From: Calliphora vicina
Lineage: Eukaryota > Arthropoda > Insecta > Diptera > Calliphoridae
Direction of reading: 5' to 3'
Assembly: GCF_958450345.1 (NCBI RefSeq)
Contig: NC_088780.1
Span: forward strand, 159,508,726 to 159,572,725
DNA length: 64,000 nucleotides
Part shown: positions 36,251 through 47,660 of the stretch, in pieces
How positions within the stretch are numbered: position 1 is the stretch's first letter
Layout of the letters: the number at the start of each line of letters is the position of its first letter
Program-made: the position numbers and the translations under genes
The notes under the pieces: model-generated
The model's database searches: none
Told to the model about the DNA's origin: nothing
What the model saw: the letters and a program-made list of their open reading frames with translations, nothing else

Positions 36251-38612
36251 AAATGTCATTTTGATTGCTCACCAAATCGTATGGTGAATGTATTCCATCG
36301 GTTTCAACGTGTGACAGATGGTTTAAGCTGTTCAGGAGTTGTGATTTTAATACGGAAGACAAAGATCGCCTAGGCCAGCCAAAAAATGTTTGAAGACCTA
36401 GAATTTGAGGCATTATTCCATGAAGATTGTTATAAGACTCAACAAGAGCATGCAAAATCATTGGAAGCTAATCAAGCTGCAATTTCAAAACGTTTGCTAG
36501 CAGGATTCATCCAAAAGAAGGGAATTTTGGTCCTTGAAATTCGATTTTCCAATTCCGAATTTCTGCTTGGACACTATAAGAAAGAAAATCATTTTTGCAC
36601 CGAATCATTACTTGCAATGAAAAAAGGATGCATTACGATAACCCGAAGAGTAAGAGATCGTATGTGAAGCCCGGCCAGCGCACAGTGAGGTTAAATGCCC
36701 CTTTTTTACGGATTTATTAATATCTCAACAACAATAATAGAGACGCTCGCAAAATTTTACGTGGGTAGCCCTTAGACCAATCCGCATATTGTAAGTCAAT
36801 TACCCACCATAAAAAATAATTATTAACTGTGCAATATCTATAGAACTACAATATTTGCTGCGGGTAACTCTAAAAACAAACTACACGTTCCGCCAAAATC
36901 GGAAGGGTTTACGAGGGTGGAATCGGGTTCCCCCCATACAAATAAATTATTAATTCTAATATATCTATAGAACTACATCAGTGAAACACACTAAATTTAT
37001 TCTTGTTATTGATAAAAAACTACCATATTGTTTTAAGATGATATGATTATATTAACTAGTAATGGGAGGTTGAATAATAGAGATCTTTCCCAACTCCTGC
37101 CACTAAAAGGCTTGCAAAGTTTAAATGCAGTGCTTTGAAATTTATACAACACAATATTGGAAATGAGACAATATAAAAACTACAGATCTGAACGTGAGTG
37201 ATAACTGGCTCCCGATATAAAACTTTAAAATTCTAGCGATCGCGCTCACCAACATGATTTTTTTATTAAGCTTGCCTGCTATCGGATGACTTTGTATTAA
37301 CTTCGAAATTAATCACAAAAAAACTTTTAAACAAGCATATACAAGCGTGAGTGCATGAGAGTTAAATTGTTAAAATTCCGCGTGCCATTCATTCACGATT
37401 AGAAAATCAATGGATGGAAAGCTAAACTGAAATAAATAAAAGTAATTGGTAAAAGTTTATTATTGTTTATCTCATTATAATACAAGAATATAGCTACGTC
37501 CTTGCACATCTCTTATAAAAAATAAAAAAAACAATGACAATAACAACAACAACGACAGCAATAAAACGTTTATCAGAATCGCAAAGTGATTTTTGATGGT
37601 AGACTTAAAGGGTGAAGCTTTTACTAATTTACATATAACTTATGCGGCGCAGCGATGCTCAACCTACTTTTTTCTGAAACAACGCCTAAATGTCCAGGCT
37701 TTTAAACTATATTAAATTCTCTGCCCAGCTAAGCCCAGCTAATAACTTTATGTCCATTTGAACTGACAAAATCCATTTTTTTTGCACTTCCAATATAAAA
37801 ATTAATATCAAAGCCACTTCCACAAATAATTTAAATTTAACCAAAATACATCAATGAATACCTGAACTTGATGAATGCATAATTAGATTTGTTAATTTTT
37901 TTAATTTACCTATCACAAATAGTATTTATTTGCGCAATTTTTTATTTTTTTTTATACATTTTTTAGGTTTTTTTATCACAATATGTAATTTCAACACGTG
38001 ACTATAAAAATACCTTTTAATATTTCACATTCATTTATTGCCTGCTGATGTAGAATTTTGTGCTCTATAAACTGACACTTTCAGTTGTACTTGAAATTTG
38101 TTTTTTCAATTAATCCGCAAAGTTAGTATGTCTGTCCCATCTGTGCAGCGAGCCGAATCGACACCAAAGTCAAATATCCATGGCGCTAAGGTAATGTTAT
38201 GTATTTGGTGGGATGTATTTGCTGAAATCTGACCAAACCATCACTAGGTACATGTGCAGAACTCAACATATACATTTGAAGCAAGCATTGGCCGGAAAAG
38301 TCCAGAACATGTGGCATAACATGAAACCGTAATATTCCATCATGACATCCCTCGCATTATGCAATACCTGTTAAAAACAATTTATAAACCAGTGGTAGGA
38401 AAGTTTTGCCTCATCCGCTTTCTAGTCCAGACCGTGCCCCATTAGACTACCATTTGTTTTGATCGATGCAGAACGCTCTCTTTGGGATACGCTTCACTAC
38501 ATAACAGAGTATCCTAAACTGGCTTGATTCGTTCTTGGCCTTAAAAGATGAACAGTTAGTTGGGAAAGTTGGGAAAAGATAAAAGCTAACAATGGCTAAT
38601 ACTTTAAATAAA
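36251..38612 (+). pseudogene. mariner transposase pseudogene (copy C), split by an insertion
   Basis: The 5' half (36251-36680) carries the SDFNTEDKD-type segment, FEALFHEDCYKTQQEHAKS, the helix-turn-helix (ANQAAISKRLLAG) and the catalytic block, and stops at RSYVKPGQ. The 3' half (38146-38612) resumes with AESTPK, then GVFA-type YYELL-region remnants, VLPHP, the FLALKDEQ stretch and the terminal region. Between them is the 1465-bp insertion 36681-38145. Joining the halves at the CAGCG duplication keeps the frame across PGQ-R-AESTPK. As in copy A, the first catalytic Asp codon is AAT (Asn). Frameshifts are present, so it is inactive. A short N-terminal deletion follows MSF. Confidence 0.85.
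36681..38145. mobile_element. Transib-like non-autonomous insertion inside mariner copy C
   Basis: The insertion begins CACAGTG (36681-36687) and ends CTGTG (38141-38145). CAGCG flanks both ends (36676-36680 and 38146-38150). A GC-rich 5-bp target duplication with a CACWRTG-type terminus fits Transib; CACAGTG equals the RAG recombination-signal heptamer, a known Transib similarity. The right terminus is worn (CACAGAT when read inward). The 1465 bp inside is AT-rich and holds no transposase; agcccagctaagcccagcta near 37725 is a small tandem. Identity of the superfamily is inferred from ends only. Confidence 0.6.
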
Positions 38613-39787
38613 TTTCTATTTCTAATTTCAAAATAAAAGCTAAAAATTTGAAAATATTTTCATTATGATTTGTCAGTTTGCCAGCGAGCGTTACATTAAC
38701 TCCAGATTTGATGGCCACATATTCCTAATGAAACTACTCTACTCAACTATAAAAGAAAATAATTTATATCTGAGCCCTAATATTTTTCATTTGTGCGTTG
38801 ACATTACAAGTGTGCAATTTTTATATCCTTCACCATGAGAGGTAATGGTATATATAAGTTGGATACTTCGTTTGAAATATCTATAATATTCATTACAAAA
38901 TATATGTATTCTGGAACTGGGTAGGTACAGAAATCGATTTAATGATGTCCTTGCACCTCATATAATTATTCCACTTATATGATATCTCAATATACCTGAA
39001 GTTATGAGCAAAGAGCTTTGTCAGAATTCCAAATCGTATTTATAATTATTGTTTTAAGTGTATAAAAATGTGAAGGGTATAAAATATTTGGCATATTGCT
39101 ACCAAATTAATTTTTTATACATCTGACAAAAGTCAGTAGATTTATGGTCGTTTGTATAAGTTCATGAAATGTAAAATAAAAATATTATCTATATTTGTTT
39201 GCATTACTAATGTACTTGTTTTAAGTAACAACATTTAAATTATGCAATTTCAAAAGCTCGACGACATACCTTAATATCTATGTTTGTGGTTTATGGTTTT
39301 TTGTTTGGTTTACGTTTATTCATTACATCTTACGTTATTCAAACATCTTATAAATAAATACTTAAAATAATATTTGTATATTTAATAAACTTATGAAACT
39401 TGCTTTTCAAAACCCGAAACATACTATCGGGTGGTTATGGTTTTGTTGGTATACCCCTATGATTTCAAATAAACCTAGAAATTCAATGGTGTTAAATCAC
39501 ATAATTCAGATCGCTGGAATGAGAGAGCACGCAACGAGGGGTGTGTGGCACATGTCTTGTTGAAACCACTGTTTGCTGAAAGAGTTTTTTGATGATCTTG
39601 GACTTACAAAAACACTCTCAAGCACGGTTTTAAAATTGACATTTGAATGGCATGTTTTAAGACATCCAGCTTTACCAATTAATTATCCTTGGATTTAGCA
39701 ATTACTTTCGTAACAGCTGACGCAGTTAAATCAATATTCCAAAGAGGAATGACAACGTTTTTTACATGTTTTGAAACTATTTCATAT
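38613..39787. other. Spacer with a DINE-like remnant
   Basis: Mostly unrecognised. The part 38825-39085 runs from tatatccttcaccatgag to gtgaagggtataaaat, which fits the end sequences of the DINE-like group. A decayed internal body is likely. The remainder to 39787 shows nothing recognisable. Confidence 0.4.
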
Positions 39788-40396
39788 TGTTACGAAATTG
39801 TACTTGAATTTTAAGGGCTGATTTAAAAGTAGCATAATGCTTTCAAATAACAGTGCTGTAATAGCAAACTGTAACATATCTGTGGGCATTTTTAAATAAA
39901 AGCTTTCAGTTGATTTGATCGTAAGTTGGCAACGCTGTATTCGAATTCGAATATTCAGTTAAAGAACATTGTAGAAAGTACACCACAGATGGCGTATGTA
40001 TTAGTAAGATCTAGAATATTCGAATTTTGACAGTTAAAGAACAATTTAGAGTGCAGATGGCAGTGTTATAAGTAGTGGCAGAGGTTGCAGTCGTCAGAGA
40101 GTTTATCAGAGACGCTTTTCGAATAAACATCAACTGAGTGCCTTAAAGTGTGTTGTGTTTCTTTCAATTGAATTCGTGTACATTATAAAGTGTGTCTTTA
40201 TTTCTGCGAATTTATAAACGTGTATAAACAAATACTGAGTGACTATTTAATTCTGATGTTGTTGTACATTTTAAATGAATAAAGACTTGTTACAATTTTC
40301 AAACTACTAAACTAAACGGCTTTTATTTGCAATCAAAAGTATCCGGTTTATTTAAAGGAAATAAACCAAACGTTTTGAAAAGGTTAAAACGTAACA
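39788..40396 (+). mobile_element. Solo LTR of a Ty3/gypsy-type retrotransposon
   Basis: A 609-bp block beginning TGTTACG and ending CGTAACA, that is TG...CA termini with a 7-bp terminal inverted repeat. It is flanked on both sides by the direct repeat ATAT (39784-39787 and 40397-40400), a 4-bp target duplication as made by gypsy-group integrases. An aataaa signal lies near 40277. There is no internal gag-pol next to it, so it is a solo LTR left by LTR-LTR recombination. Orientation is taken from the polyadenylation signal. Confidence 0.8.
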
Positions 40397-40622
40397 ATAT
40401 CTACTGTGTATTTTTCCAATTTCTCCCAGAAAATGTTGTTGATTTAACAGAAAACTTCTTTTTCCATCAAACTGAGTTTTATCTGTCATTCTGTGTCTCA
40501 CAATGCCACTCTATTAAGTCGTATGTTAGCGCGTGAGTGTAACTGTGTGTTGTGAATTTGTAGAGTTTTGCGGTTTTCCATATTGTTATTATTAAACGTT
40601 TTGAAAAGGTTAAAACGTAACA
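40368..40622 (+). repeat. Duplicated LTR tip bracketing the 197-bp block
   Basis: The last 29 bp of the LTR (aaacgttttgaaaagg...acgtaaca, 40368-40396) recur exactly at 40594-40622. Between them lies the 197-bp block 40398-40594, which is also found at 19141-19337. Either a 226-bp segment was tandemly duplicated, or the block was inserted or captured by template switching. Confidence 0.75.
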
Positions 40623-40740
40623 ATACTGAAAATTACCACGGTACTGCCGTGACTCATTTGATGATTTGCAACACAGAAAATAAGATTATTTTGATTATTT
40701 CTGAAATGCTCTTTTTACTAACCCTAAAACGATAGGAAAA

Positions 40741-40830
40741 CATAGAAACGAGACGTAATTGTCAAAAACCCAAGTCTGTTGTCAATACATTTTGTTGCTA
40801 TATCAGACAATGGAATGCCTCGTCTCTATA
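40741..40830. repeat. Short repeat with GAGACG inverted ends, copy 2
   Basis: catagaaacgagacgtaatt...cgtctctata; shorter relative of 3891-4045, sharing the ends and aattgtcaaaaac. Confidence 0.5.
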
Positions 40831-40921
40831 TATAATTACACGGTGCTACGATGGAACTTGGAAAACGACCTAGCGTGGATAGGTCTTGCTGAGTATATTA
40901 CAAATTGTGTAAAAAAATTTC

Positions 40922-42011
40922 AGAAACACCCTCAAATTCAGAAGTTATTCTAAAAAAAAAACCGTTTTCAGTGATGTTCGTTAAATTATGGACCTGTAAC
41001 TCAGTCAGTTTTTGTTCGATTTTAAATTTTTTAACGTGTTTGGAAAGATAACTGATTACGCTTTAAAATGACATGCATTTGTTGATACATGTATAAGTTA
41101 TAAGTAGTGTGTTTGTTAAGAATATTTAAAAACAAAACAAAATTTAACAACTTTTTTGATTTTAGTCGCTTTTCATTGATTATTTTGATATGAAAACTCA
41201 TAAAATTTTATATCAATGTATAAAGAAAATTTAGTTCTTAACAAGGCATGGTTTTAATTTTTCAAATCAGATGAAAACTGTAAAAGTTATTCAACTTTTC
41301 ATTAATACCTTTTTAAGTATTTTTTCCTCCAAAGCATACACAGAAAAAACTATTTCTTTCAATTCAAATATTTGTCATATATTGAACTAGTTTCAATTAT
41401 TTCATAATTAAATCAAGTATTCATTTGCTCAAAAACAAAAATTCTTGATATTTTCTATTGAATTTTGAGTTTTGAATTTGACTATTTTGACAATTGAATA
41501 TACAATTTTCGTTATTGGTTGAATCATTGAGCAAATGAATACTTGATTTAATTATGAAATAATTGAAACCAGTTCAATATGGGATAAATGTTTGAATTGA
41601 AATATAATTGTTTCTGTGTATGAATAAAAAAAAACAAAAAACTATACAAAAAAAATATTTGTAAAATTTTTAAGGTAAATTTTTTTGAACTTTTTACGAT
41701 AAAATTTAATAACTTTTGCAAATATAAACCGATTTTAATAACTAATGTCAAGCTTTTGTTTATATAATATTGTCTTTAAAAAACTGTACAAAAAAATTTG
41801 GTTTCATAGACAAATTTAAAATAACTATTGTTGAATTTGAAAAATTACGAAAAAAAAAATGTTTTACTTTTTATGAAAACTTGAACAATTTCTTGAAATA
41901 TACATAAAAGGAAAGCTTAATTCTTTACCTAACTTTAATTGTTTAAAATTTTGAAATCGGTCTTAAAACAGTTTTTTTCAAAACAACTCAAAATTTTGAG
42001 GGTGTTTAACC
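40922..42011. repeat. Possible foldback element with gaaacaccctcaaa ends
   Basis: gaaacaccctcaaattcag near 40922 and, in complement, taaacaccctcaaaattttg near 42010 form an imperfect inverted repeat of about 50 bp (both followed inward by an A-rich stretch and c.gttttcag/ctgttttaag). The interior is AT-rich and contains the MITE 41339-41618. The inner extent of the arms was not resolved. Confidence 0.35.
41339..41618. mobile_element. MITE with CACAGAAAAAACTAT ends, copy 1
   Basis: A 280-bp element starting CACAGAAAAAACTATTTC and ending ...TTTCTGTG. Left and right halves are complementary over about 110 bp (attgaact.gtttcaattatttc... and complement), so it folds into a near-complete hairpin. 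TA flanks both sides, a possible 2-bp target duplication. A longer relative is at 44883-45306. Confidence 0.75.
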
Positions 42012-42820
42012 TCCATTACGTCGTATTTCAAGTTCTGACAAAAAGTGTCATTTTGTAGCAGAGTGTTATCTATGCCCTAAACTGTCAGTTTTATTTTAGT
42101 TTCTAAACAATTAATTTAAACAAATTTTGGGATAATTTTTAACAATTTTCAGCAATTCTGTAGGAATTCTGTTTATAAAATTTTTGAGCAAACATCAACA
42201 AAAACGCTCATGAAAAATAAAAAAAAAATAAAGGCTACAAACATTCATTAGTAATTATAATAAAATATTAAAAATACAACCCTTTTTTAGCCAATAATAC
42301 GGACACGTTTTAGAGATAAACGTGACAAACGAAATATGACTAAGTATTAAAAATATATATAAAAATATTTTAATACAAGTCGCTATAACTTGCTATAATA
42401 CTCTATTTCATTCTTTGATTCTTAGTTACAATATTTGAAAAAGTGCTCTACTCAAAGTGTCGTAAAAATCACGCTTAATTAGATGTATATTGTAAAAACC
42501 ATTAACATATTGTAATAAAATTATAATATTACAATAAAAAAGCCACCATTAAACGAAAAACACACACACACACGCGTTTTCTATAATCACCCAAAGCTAA
42601 ATTTTCGCCCCGCAACAAAAAGTAATAAAATTATTAAAATAAAGAAGATGTGTGGATGTGGTTGAGTCTATGAAAACCACTCATGCCTCATTGACAAATA
42701 CTGAGGTGTTGTGAGATAATATTTAAAGGTTTTATTATCATATAAACTCAAACAATACATAGGTATGAACGTGGCAACAAAAGAAAACAAGGACTCATAC
42801 GCTTGTATTATAATATATAT
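42012..42820. other. AT-rich spacer, nothing recognised
   Basis: Contains a short CA repeat (acacacacacacg near 42561) and otherwise no feature. Confidence 0.5.
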
Positions 42821-43043
42821 TAGGGTTTTTATTTGAATAAAAGTTATTCGATTAATCGAGAAAAGAATATATATTTTTTATTCTAATGAATAACATTTTT
42901 CAATGTAGAATAAAAAATTATTCGTCCAATAATTGTCGATTAATCGAATATATTAATTTTCAATTTGAAAATACAAAAAAATAGTTTATATTAACAAACA
43001 TTTTAAGAAACAAAAAGATCGAAACATAATGAAACTTAATTTA

Positions 43044-43760
43044 ACAAGTAAGAGAGCTATATTCGGCTGTGCCGAATCTTATATACCCTTCACCAAATTA
43101 TACTTTAAAATAAATTTGTTTAAATATTTTTAGGTAAACTAAATTTTTTTTTTTAATTGTTTTTCAAATTTTTTTTTTAATTTTTTTAAAAAAAAGTTTT
43201 TTACAAATTTTTTTAAAAATTTATCTTTATCTTTAATTTTTTTTTTTTTTAATGTATGACAAAAAAATTTTTTGATGAAAAAAAAAATAGGGTTAAAAAA
43301 TATTTTTCCCGATTTTGACCCATTGTAGGTCCAACTTACTATAGCCTTATCTACATCGTTGCAATGGACTTTGAAATATCTATCATTAGATATCCATATT
43401 GTCTATATTAATGACTTAGTAATCCATATATAGATCAAAAATAGATCAAAAATCGAGGTTGTCCCGGTTTTTTGCTCATATCTCCGTTATTTATAGACGG
43501 ATTTTGCTGCTTTTAAATAGAAAACTTCTCGAAAGCATGTCTGACAGAATTATTGAAGATTTGGATCCCGAAGATATCTGAGGTCTTCAGAAAATTGATT
43601 TCAACAGACAGACAGACAGACGGCCATGGATTAATCGACTCCGCTATCTATAAGGATCCAGAATATATATACTTTATAGGGTCGGAAATGAAAAATGTAG
43701 AAATTACAAACGGAATGACAAACTTATATATACCCTTCTCACGAAGGTGAAGGGTATAAA
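43044..43760 (+). mobile_element. DINE-1/Helentron-like element, group A copy 2
   Basis: Same termini as the copy at 26911: ACAAGTAAGAG with hairpin TATTCGGCTGTGCCGAATC, and terminal hairpin arms TATACCCTTC/GAAGGGTATA. Homopolymer-rich middle, then a perfect repeat of cagacagacagacgg-type microsatellite. The neighbour sequence is hAT on the left. Closest to the copy at 54096 (shared gtcccggttttttgctcata). Confidence 0.65.
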
Positions 43761-44035
43761 AACGAAAATCATGTGAATCCTATAGACCAGAGTAAGGATG
43801 GTTCACCAAATAATAATAAACAAAATATAAAGTGTAAAAATGCGTAATTTTTACAAATCGTTATGCATTGATCAATACAAATATTAGATGGGCGGTGCAC
43901 GGTCTGGACTATAAAACGGGTGAGGCAAAACTGTTGCTTTGGTGTCGATTCGGCTGGTTGGCCGGGCTTCACATACGATCTCCTGCTGGTCACAAAAGTT
44001 TCGAAATTACTCCCAATGATTTTGCAAGCTCTTGT

Positions 44036-44775
44036 TATACCCTACACCACCATAGTAGGGAGAGTATAATGAGTTTGTGCAGATGTTTGTAACGCCCAAT
44101 AATATTAGTCTAACACGCACCTTAAAGTATACCGATTAAACGATGTAGATTAAACGATGTCCGTCCGTCCGTCTGGCTGGCTGGCTGTCCATGTAAACTT
44201 TGTGTACAGGTCGCAATTTTGAAGATATTTTGATCAAATTTGGTACATATTATTCTTTCGGCCCAAGGACCAAGCCTATTGATTATATATTGATATATTA
44301 ACTGGCTGAAATCGGTCCAATATTTCACCTAGCCCCCATACAAATGTCCTTCCGAAATTGGACTTTATCGGTCATAAATGTTTAATTTATATATGTATCT
44401 ACACAAATTTCGCTTCAAATATGTTTTATATATATGAAATTCATATCATCAAATTTTGTTATGATCGGCCCATAATTAGTCATAGCTCCTATATAGACCC
44501 GTTTCCGAAAATCACTTTAATGTGCATAAATATCTTAAAAATGTTGGTATACGCACAAAATTCAACATAAATAACTTTCATACAGACATAAATCACACGA
44601 CCTAATTTCATGGTGATCGGTCCATAATTGGTCATAGCTCCCATATAAGACCCACTTCCGAAAATCACTCAAAAATATAAATTATTGATATCTTAAAAGA
44701 AAAATGTTTTTTGCAAATTTACTTAGTGTAGGGTATTATATGGTCGGGCTTGACCGACCATACTTTCTTACTTGT
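44036..44775 (-). mobile_element. DINE-1/Helentron-like element, group B copy 2, inside mariner copy D
   Basis: Minus-strand start ACAAGTAAGAAAGTATGGTCG with hairpin, 3' end ...GGGTATAA hairpin around ccaccatagtaggg. The core has a microsatellite (gtccgtccgtccgtctggctggctggctg near 44157-44190, GTCY-type as in DINE-1) and three ~145-bp units. The mariner target reads gcaagctcttgttgagtttg in the homologous copy at 59986; here it is split at cttgt/t, with no clear target duplication. This fits Helentron insertion between two T residues. Confidence 0.75.
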
Positions 44776-44882
44776 TGAGTTTGAAAACAATCCTCATGGA
44801 GTAATGCCTCAAATTATTAGTCCTCAAACTTTTTTGGTTGGCATCTGAACTTCTGAACCAAAAAAACCATCTCTCCCACGTT

Positions 44883-45306
44883 CACAGAAAAAACTATATT
44901 TCAATTCAAACATTTATCCCATATTGAACTGGTTTCAATTATTTCATAATTAAATCAAGTATTCATGTGCTCAAAAACAAAATTTTCTGATATTTTCTAT
45001 TGAATTTTGAGTTTTGAATTTGATTATTTTGACAATTGAATATACAATTTCCGTAATTGAAACACAAAAAATAACAAAAATGTGTTTTCAATTACGAAAA
45101 TTATCTATTCAATAATTTTTGTATTTGAAATTCAACCAATAACGAAAATTGTATATTCAATTGTCAACTCAAAATTCAATAGAAATTATCAAGAAATTTT
45201 GTTTTTGAGCAAATGAATACTTGATTTAATTATGAAATAATTGAAACCAGTTCAATATGTGACAAATATTTGAATTGAAATGGTTTAAGAAATAGTTTTT
45301 TCTGTG
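44883..45306. mobile_element. MITE with CACAGAAAAAACTAT ends, copy 2, inside mariner copy D
   Basis: A 424-bp element with arms of about 200 bp: CACAGAAAAAACTATATTTC at the left, its complement ending TTTTTTCTGTG at the right. The centre is near aataacaaaaatgtgttttc. It is a fuller version of 41339-41618, which lacks the middle. It interrupts mariner sequence between cccacgtt and ttgaaacc; TT lies on both sides, whereas the other copy has TA. Confidence 0.75.
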
Positions 45307-45718
45307 TTGAAACCAATGGAACACATTCACCATAAGCTTTGGTGAGCAATCGGTGTGCTTTAGAGACACTTTTTCAAATTAATGAAGTAAATCAAAACTT
45401 CCCTCATATGACGCTTTGATGGCACAAAATTAGACATTTTCGAATCAAAAAAACTTTGTTGTTAACACTATAATGTTCACTAACTAAGTGAGAATAAATG
45501 ACATATAAGTTAATAAAAACAAAAACTGCTTTTAAAAGATACGCCATCTGTAGTAAATTCCGCAGTTTTAAGTCATAATCAAATATATATTTTATTAAAT
45601 TATTCGAATAATTTTTTTAATTGTTATTCGTTCACATAATAATTAATTAATTAAAATAAATAAAAAAAATTAAAACTTTTATTCGATTAAAATAAAATTC
45701 GAATAATTGAAAACCCTA

Positions 45719-46943
45719 AAATATATATGTATGTATATCTAGTATGTTAAATATTACATCCTTTAACTGTTAAAATATCATAAAAGCTTTTATATAAATA
45801 TGGTTGTGTATTTAAGTATTTTATATCTTTTTTGTCTATTTGATATTTCTCTTTTCTTTGTTGATTTCTCATCATAAAAAAATAAACTTTCTAAACAAAA
45901 GTTTTATTTCATAAACGAATAAAACGAAAACCAAAAACCATTCGCATTTAGCTGTAATTTTTATGAGTTTGTAATAAACAACCAAACAGAATATAAAAAA
46001 TAAATGTAAAAAATAAAACTTTACACAATTTTTAAGCCGCAGAGTTTCATAAAACAATTATTAATTATTTGCCCAAGCCTCTGTTTATGCCACAATCGTA
46101 AACATATTGCTGGAACCGCCAACCTTTTTCTGTCACTTTTTCTTCTTAATTTAATCTTTTTTCTGACTATGAAACAAAAATGTGAAAGTTTTTAGTTTTT
46201 AAATGCTGTGAAAAAATGTTTTCATGTTATTTATAAAATATATAGAAAACACCAAAAATATTCAGTTTTTGATTTCTATACAAAATACTGGATGTCATTT
46301 TATTTCAGTTTTGGAAACCTTGGTGTGTTCCCTATTTATCCCCAACGTATTTTCCCAGTCGCTTTGGAAATGTGGCAAAATTATAAAAATACTTTTTTTG
46401 GTATTTTCGCTCTAATTTTTAGGAATTGCGGGATTGCCGCAAAAAAAATGTTGAAAATTTCATTGAGTTTCGTTAATAAATAAAGATTTTATTACATATT
46501 TACTGAGTTTCTAAAACTCTAGATTTTAATAGGATTGCAAATGTTAGGCACAATTTGAACCACATTTATTCCGCACTACTGTTTTTTGTTTAGATAAGTT
46601 AATTTTTGGTCTTCCAAAAAAAAATTTCAAGTCAATATTTTAATTAGATTAAAAAATATGCGACTTTAAAACTCCATCCTTCAAAAATATTGCACTTTTT
46701 TCATATAAAGGAAAAGTACAAATAACCATACCTGTTTCTAGGATATTCAAAAAGTACTTTTGTTAGCAAAAAAGTACCTATAAGTACCATTTTTAAGGAT
46801 TCTAACTCATTCAGAATTGTGTGTATCTAATTTTATGATTTTAGTTTGATTGTTATAGATTATACACAGCAATACGAAAAAATAACCACATACGGACACC
46901 ACTACGTTTCTCCCACTTTTACCCAAAGTCATGCACTCTGTTT
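45719..46943. other. AT-rich spacer, nothing firm
   Basis: No domain found in the open frames at 46208-46483 and 45872-46057. The segment 46680-46840 contains aaaagtac/aagtacc motifs related to those at 47690-47960 and 59040-59420. Confidence 0.4.
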
Positions 46944-47660
46944 TATGGTCCCCCAAAGATTTGGGGCCTCGGTGTGATTTTTACAAAAAAGTGATAATTT
47001 TCTCAAGCTCATATCTTGCAAACAGTTCGGAATTTCGATTCACTATCTGAGGCAAAGTTGTAGCATATATCATAGAGAACAAATGATAAGGTCCATAAGT
47101 AGGAAACCGTTAAAAATTAAAGGTAACAATCAACTACAACAATTTACCTAAGATCTCAATAAACAACCTTCTAGAACATATGAACTTCTTAAAAATGATT
47201 CTTAAGACCGTTTAGGTAGGTCAATATAAGTTAGTAAGAAAAAATTAAAGGAATTAAGTGTTTTGGGCCATAGTCTATGGCCCATAGACTATTAAATTAT
47301 TATAAACTAAAGCACACTTTTATTCAGCTTTAAAAAAATTTAATTTTTTGGCGATTTTGATCTTAAAGATGAAGCTTTTTTGATTTTATATGTTCAAAAT
47401 TTTTGTTCTTTATGAGAAAGGCTACAACTATGCCTCAGAGAGTAAATCAAAATTCCGAACTGTTTGCAAGATATGAGCTTGAGAAAATTATCACTTTTTT
47501 GCAAAAATGACACCGAGGCACCAAATTTTTGGGGGCCCATAAAAAAAATCATATTTCCATGACATGAGCTTGAGAAAATTATCACTTTTTTGCAAAAATG
47601 ACACCGTGGCCCCAAATTTTTGGGGGCCCATAAAAAAGGTTATATTTCCATGACTTAAAA
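46944..47660. mobile_element. Foldback element with ~150-bp arms and a duplicated right end
   Basis: The left arm 46944-47090 (cccccaaagatttgggg, cctcggtgtgatttttac, gcaaacagttcggaattt) is complementary to 47400-47536. The last ~97 bp of the right arm are then repeated in tandem (47548-47650), so gagcttgagaaaattatcac and tttttgggggcccataaa occur twice. The interior has ggccatagtctatggcc, a palindrome near 47268. The two small minus-strand frames here are products of the duplication. Family unknown; no coding. Confidence 0.7.

Larger units (their letters stand above)
43867..45437 (-). pseudogene. mariner transposase pseudogene (copy D), twice interrupted
   Basis: Read on the minus strand: start codon at 45437-45435 (MSNFVP-like), N-terminal region to 45307, MITE insertion 44883-45306, then the EALLHED/QTQQE region (44776-44882), group B DINE insertion 44036-44775, then the LAKSLG-type segment joined by deletions to KPGQPAEST (near 43975) and then to the C-terminal tail region (tttgcctcacccg, near 43905). 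Its 5' leader extends to about 45590. The catalytic block is missing. Deletions at the joins are visible because neighbouring conserved blocks are fused. The copy is inactive and predates both inserted elements. Confidence 0.8.
42821..45718. mobile_element. hAT-type element expanded by nested insertions
   Basis: The left end is TAGGGTTTTTATTTGAATAA (42821) and the right end ...CGAATAATTGAAAACCCTA (45718), each followed inward by many attcgattaatcg/cgaataa subterminal motifs. The flanking octamers ATATATAT (42813-42820) and AAATATAT (45719-45726) match 7 of 8, consistent with an 8-bp hAT target duplication, but low complexity weakens this. Only about 0.5 kb is hAT sequence. The rest is a group A DINE (43044-43760), mariner copy D (43867-45437 plus leader), and inside that mariner a group B DINE and a MITE. 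No hAT transposase remains. Confidence 0.55.

Noticed and set aside
46208..46483. 91-codon plus-strand frame as a small gene
   Set aside because: Low-complexity, AT-driven composition, two overlapping frames, no domain and no supporting context.
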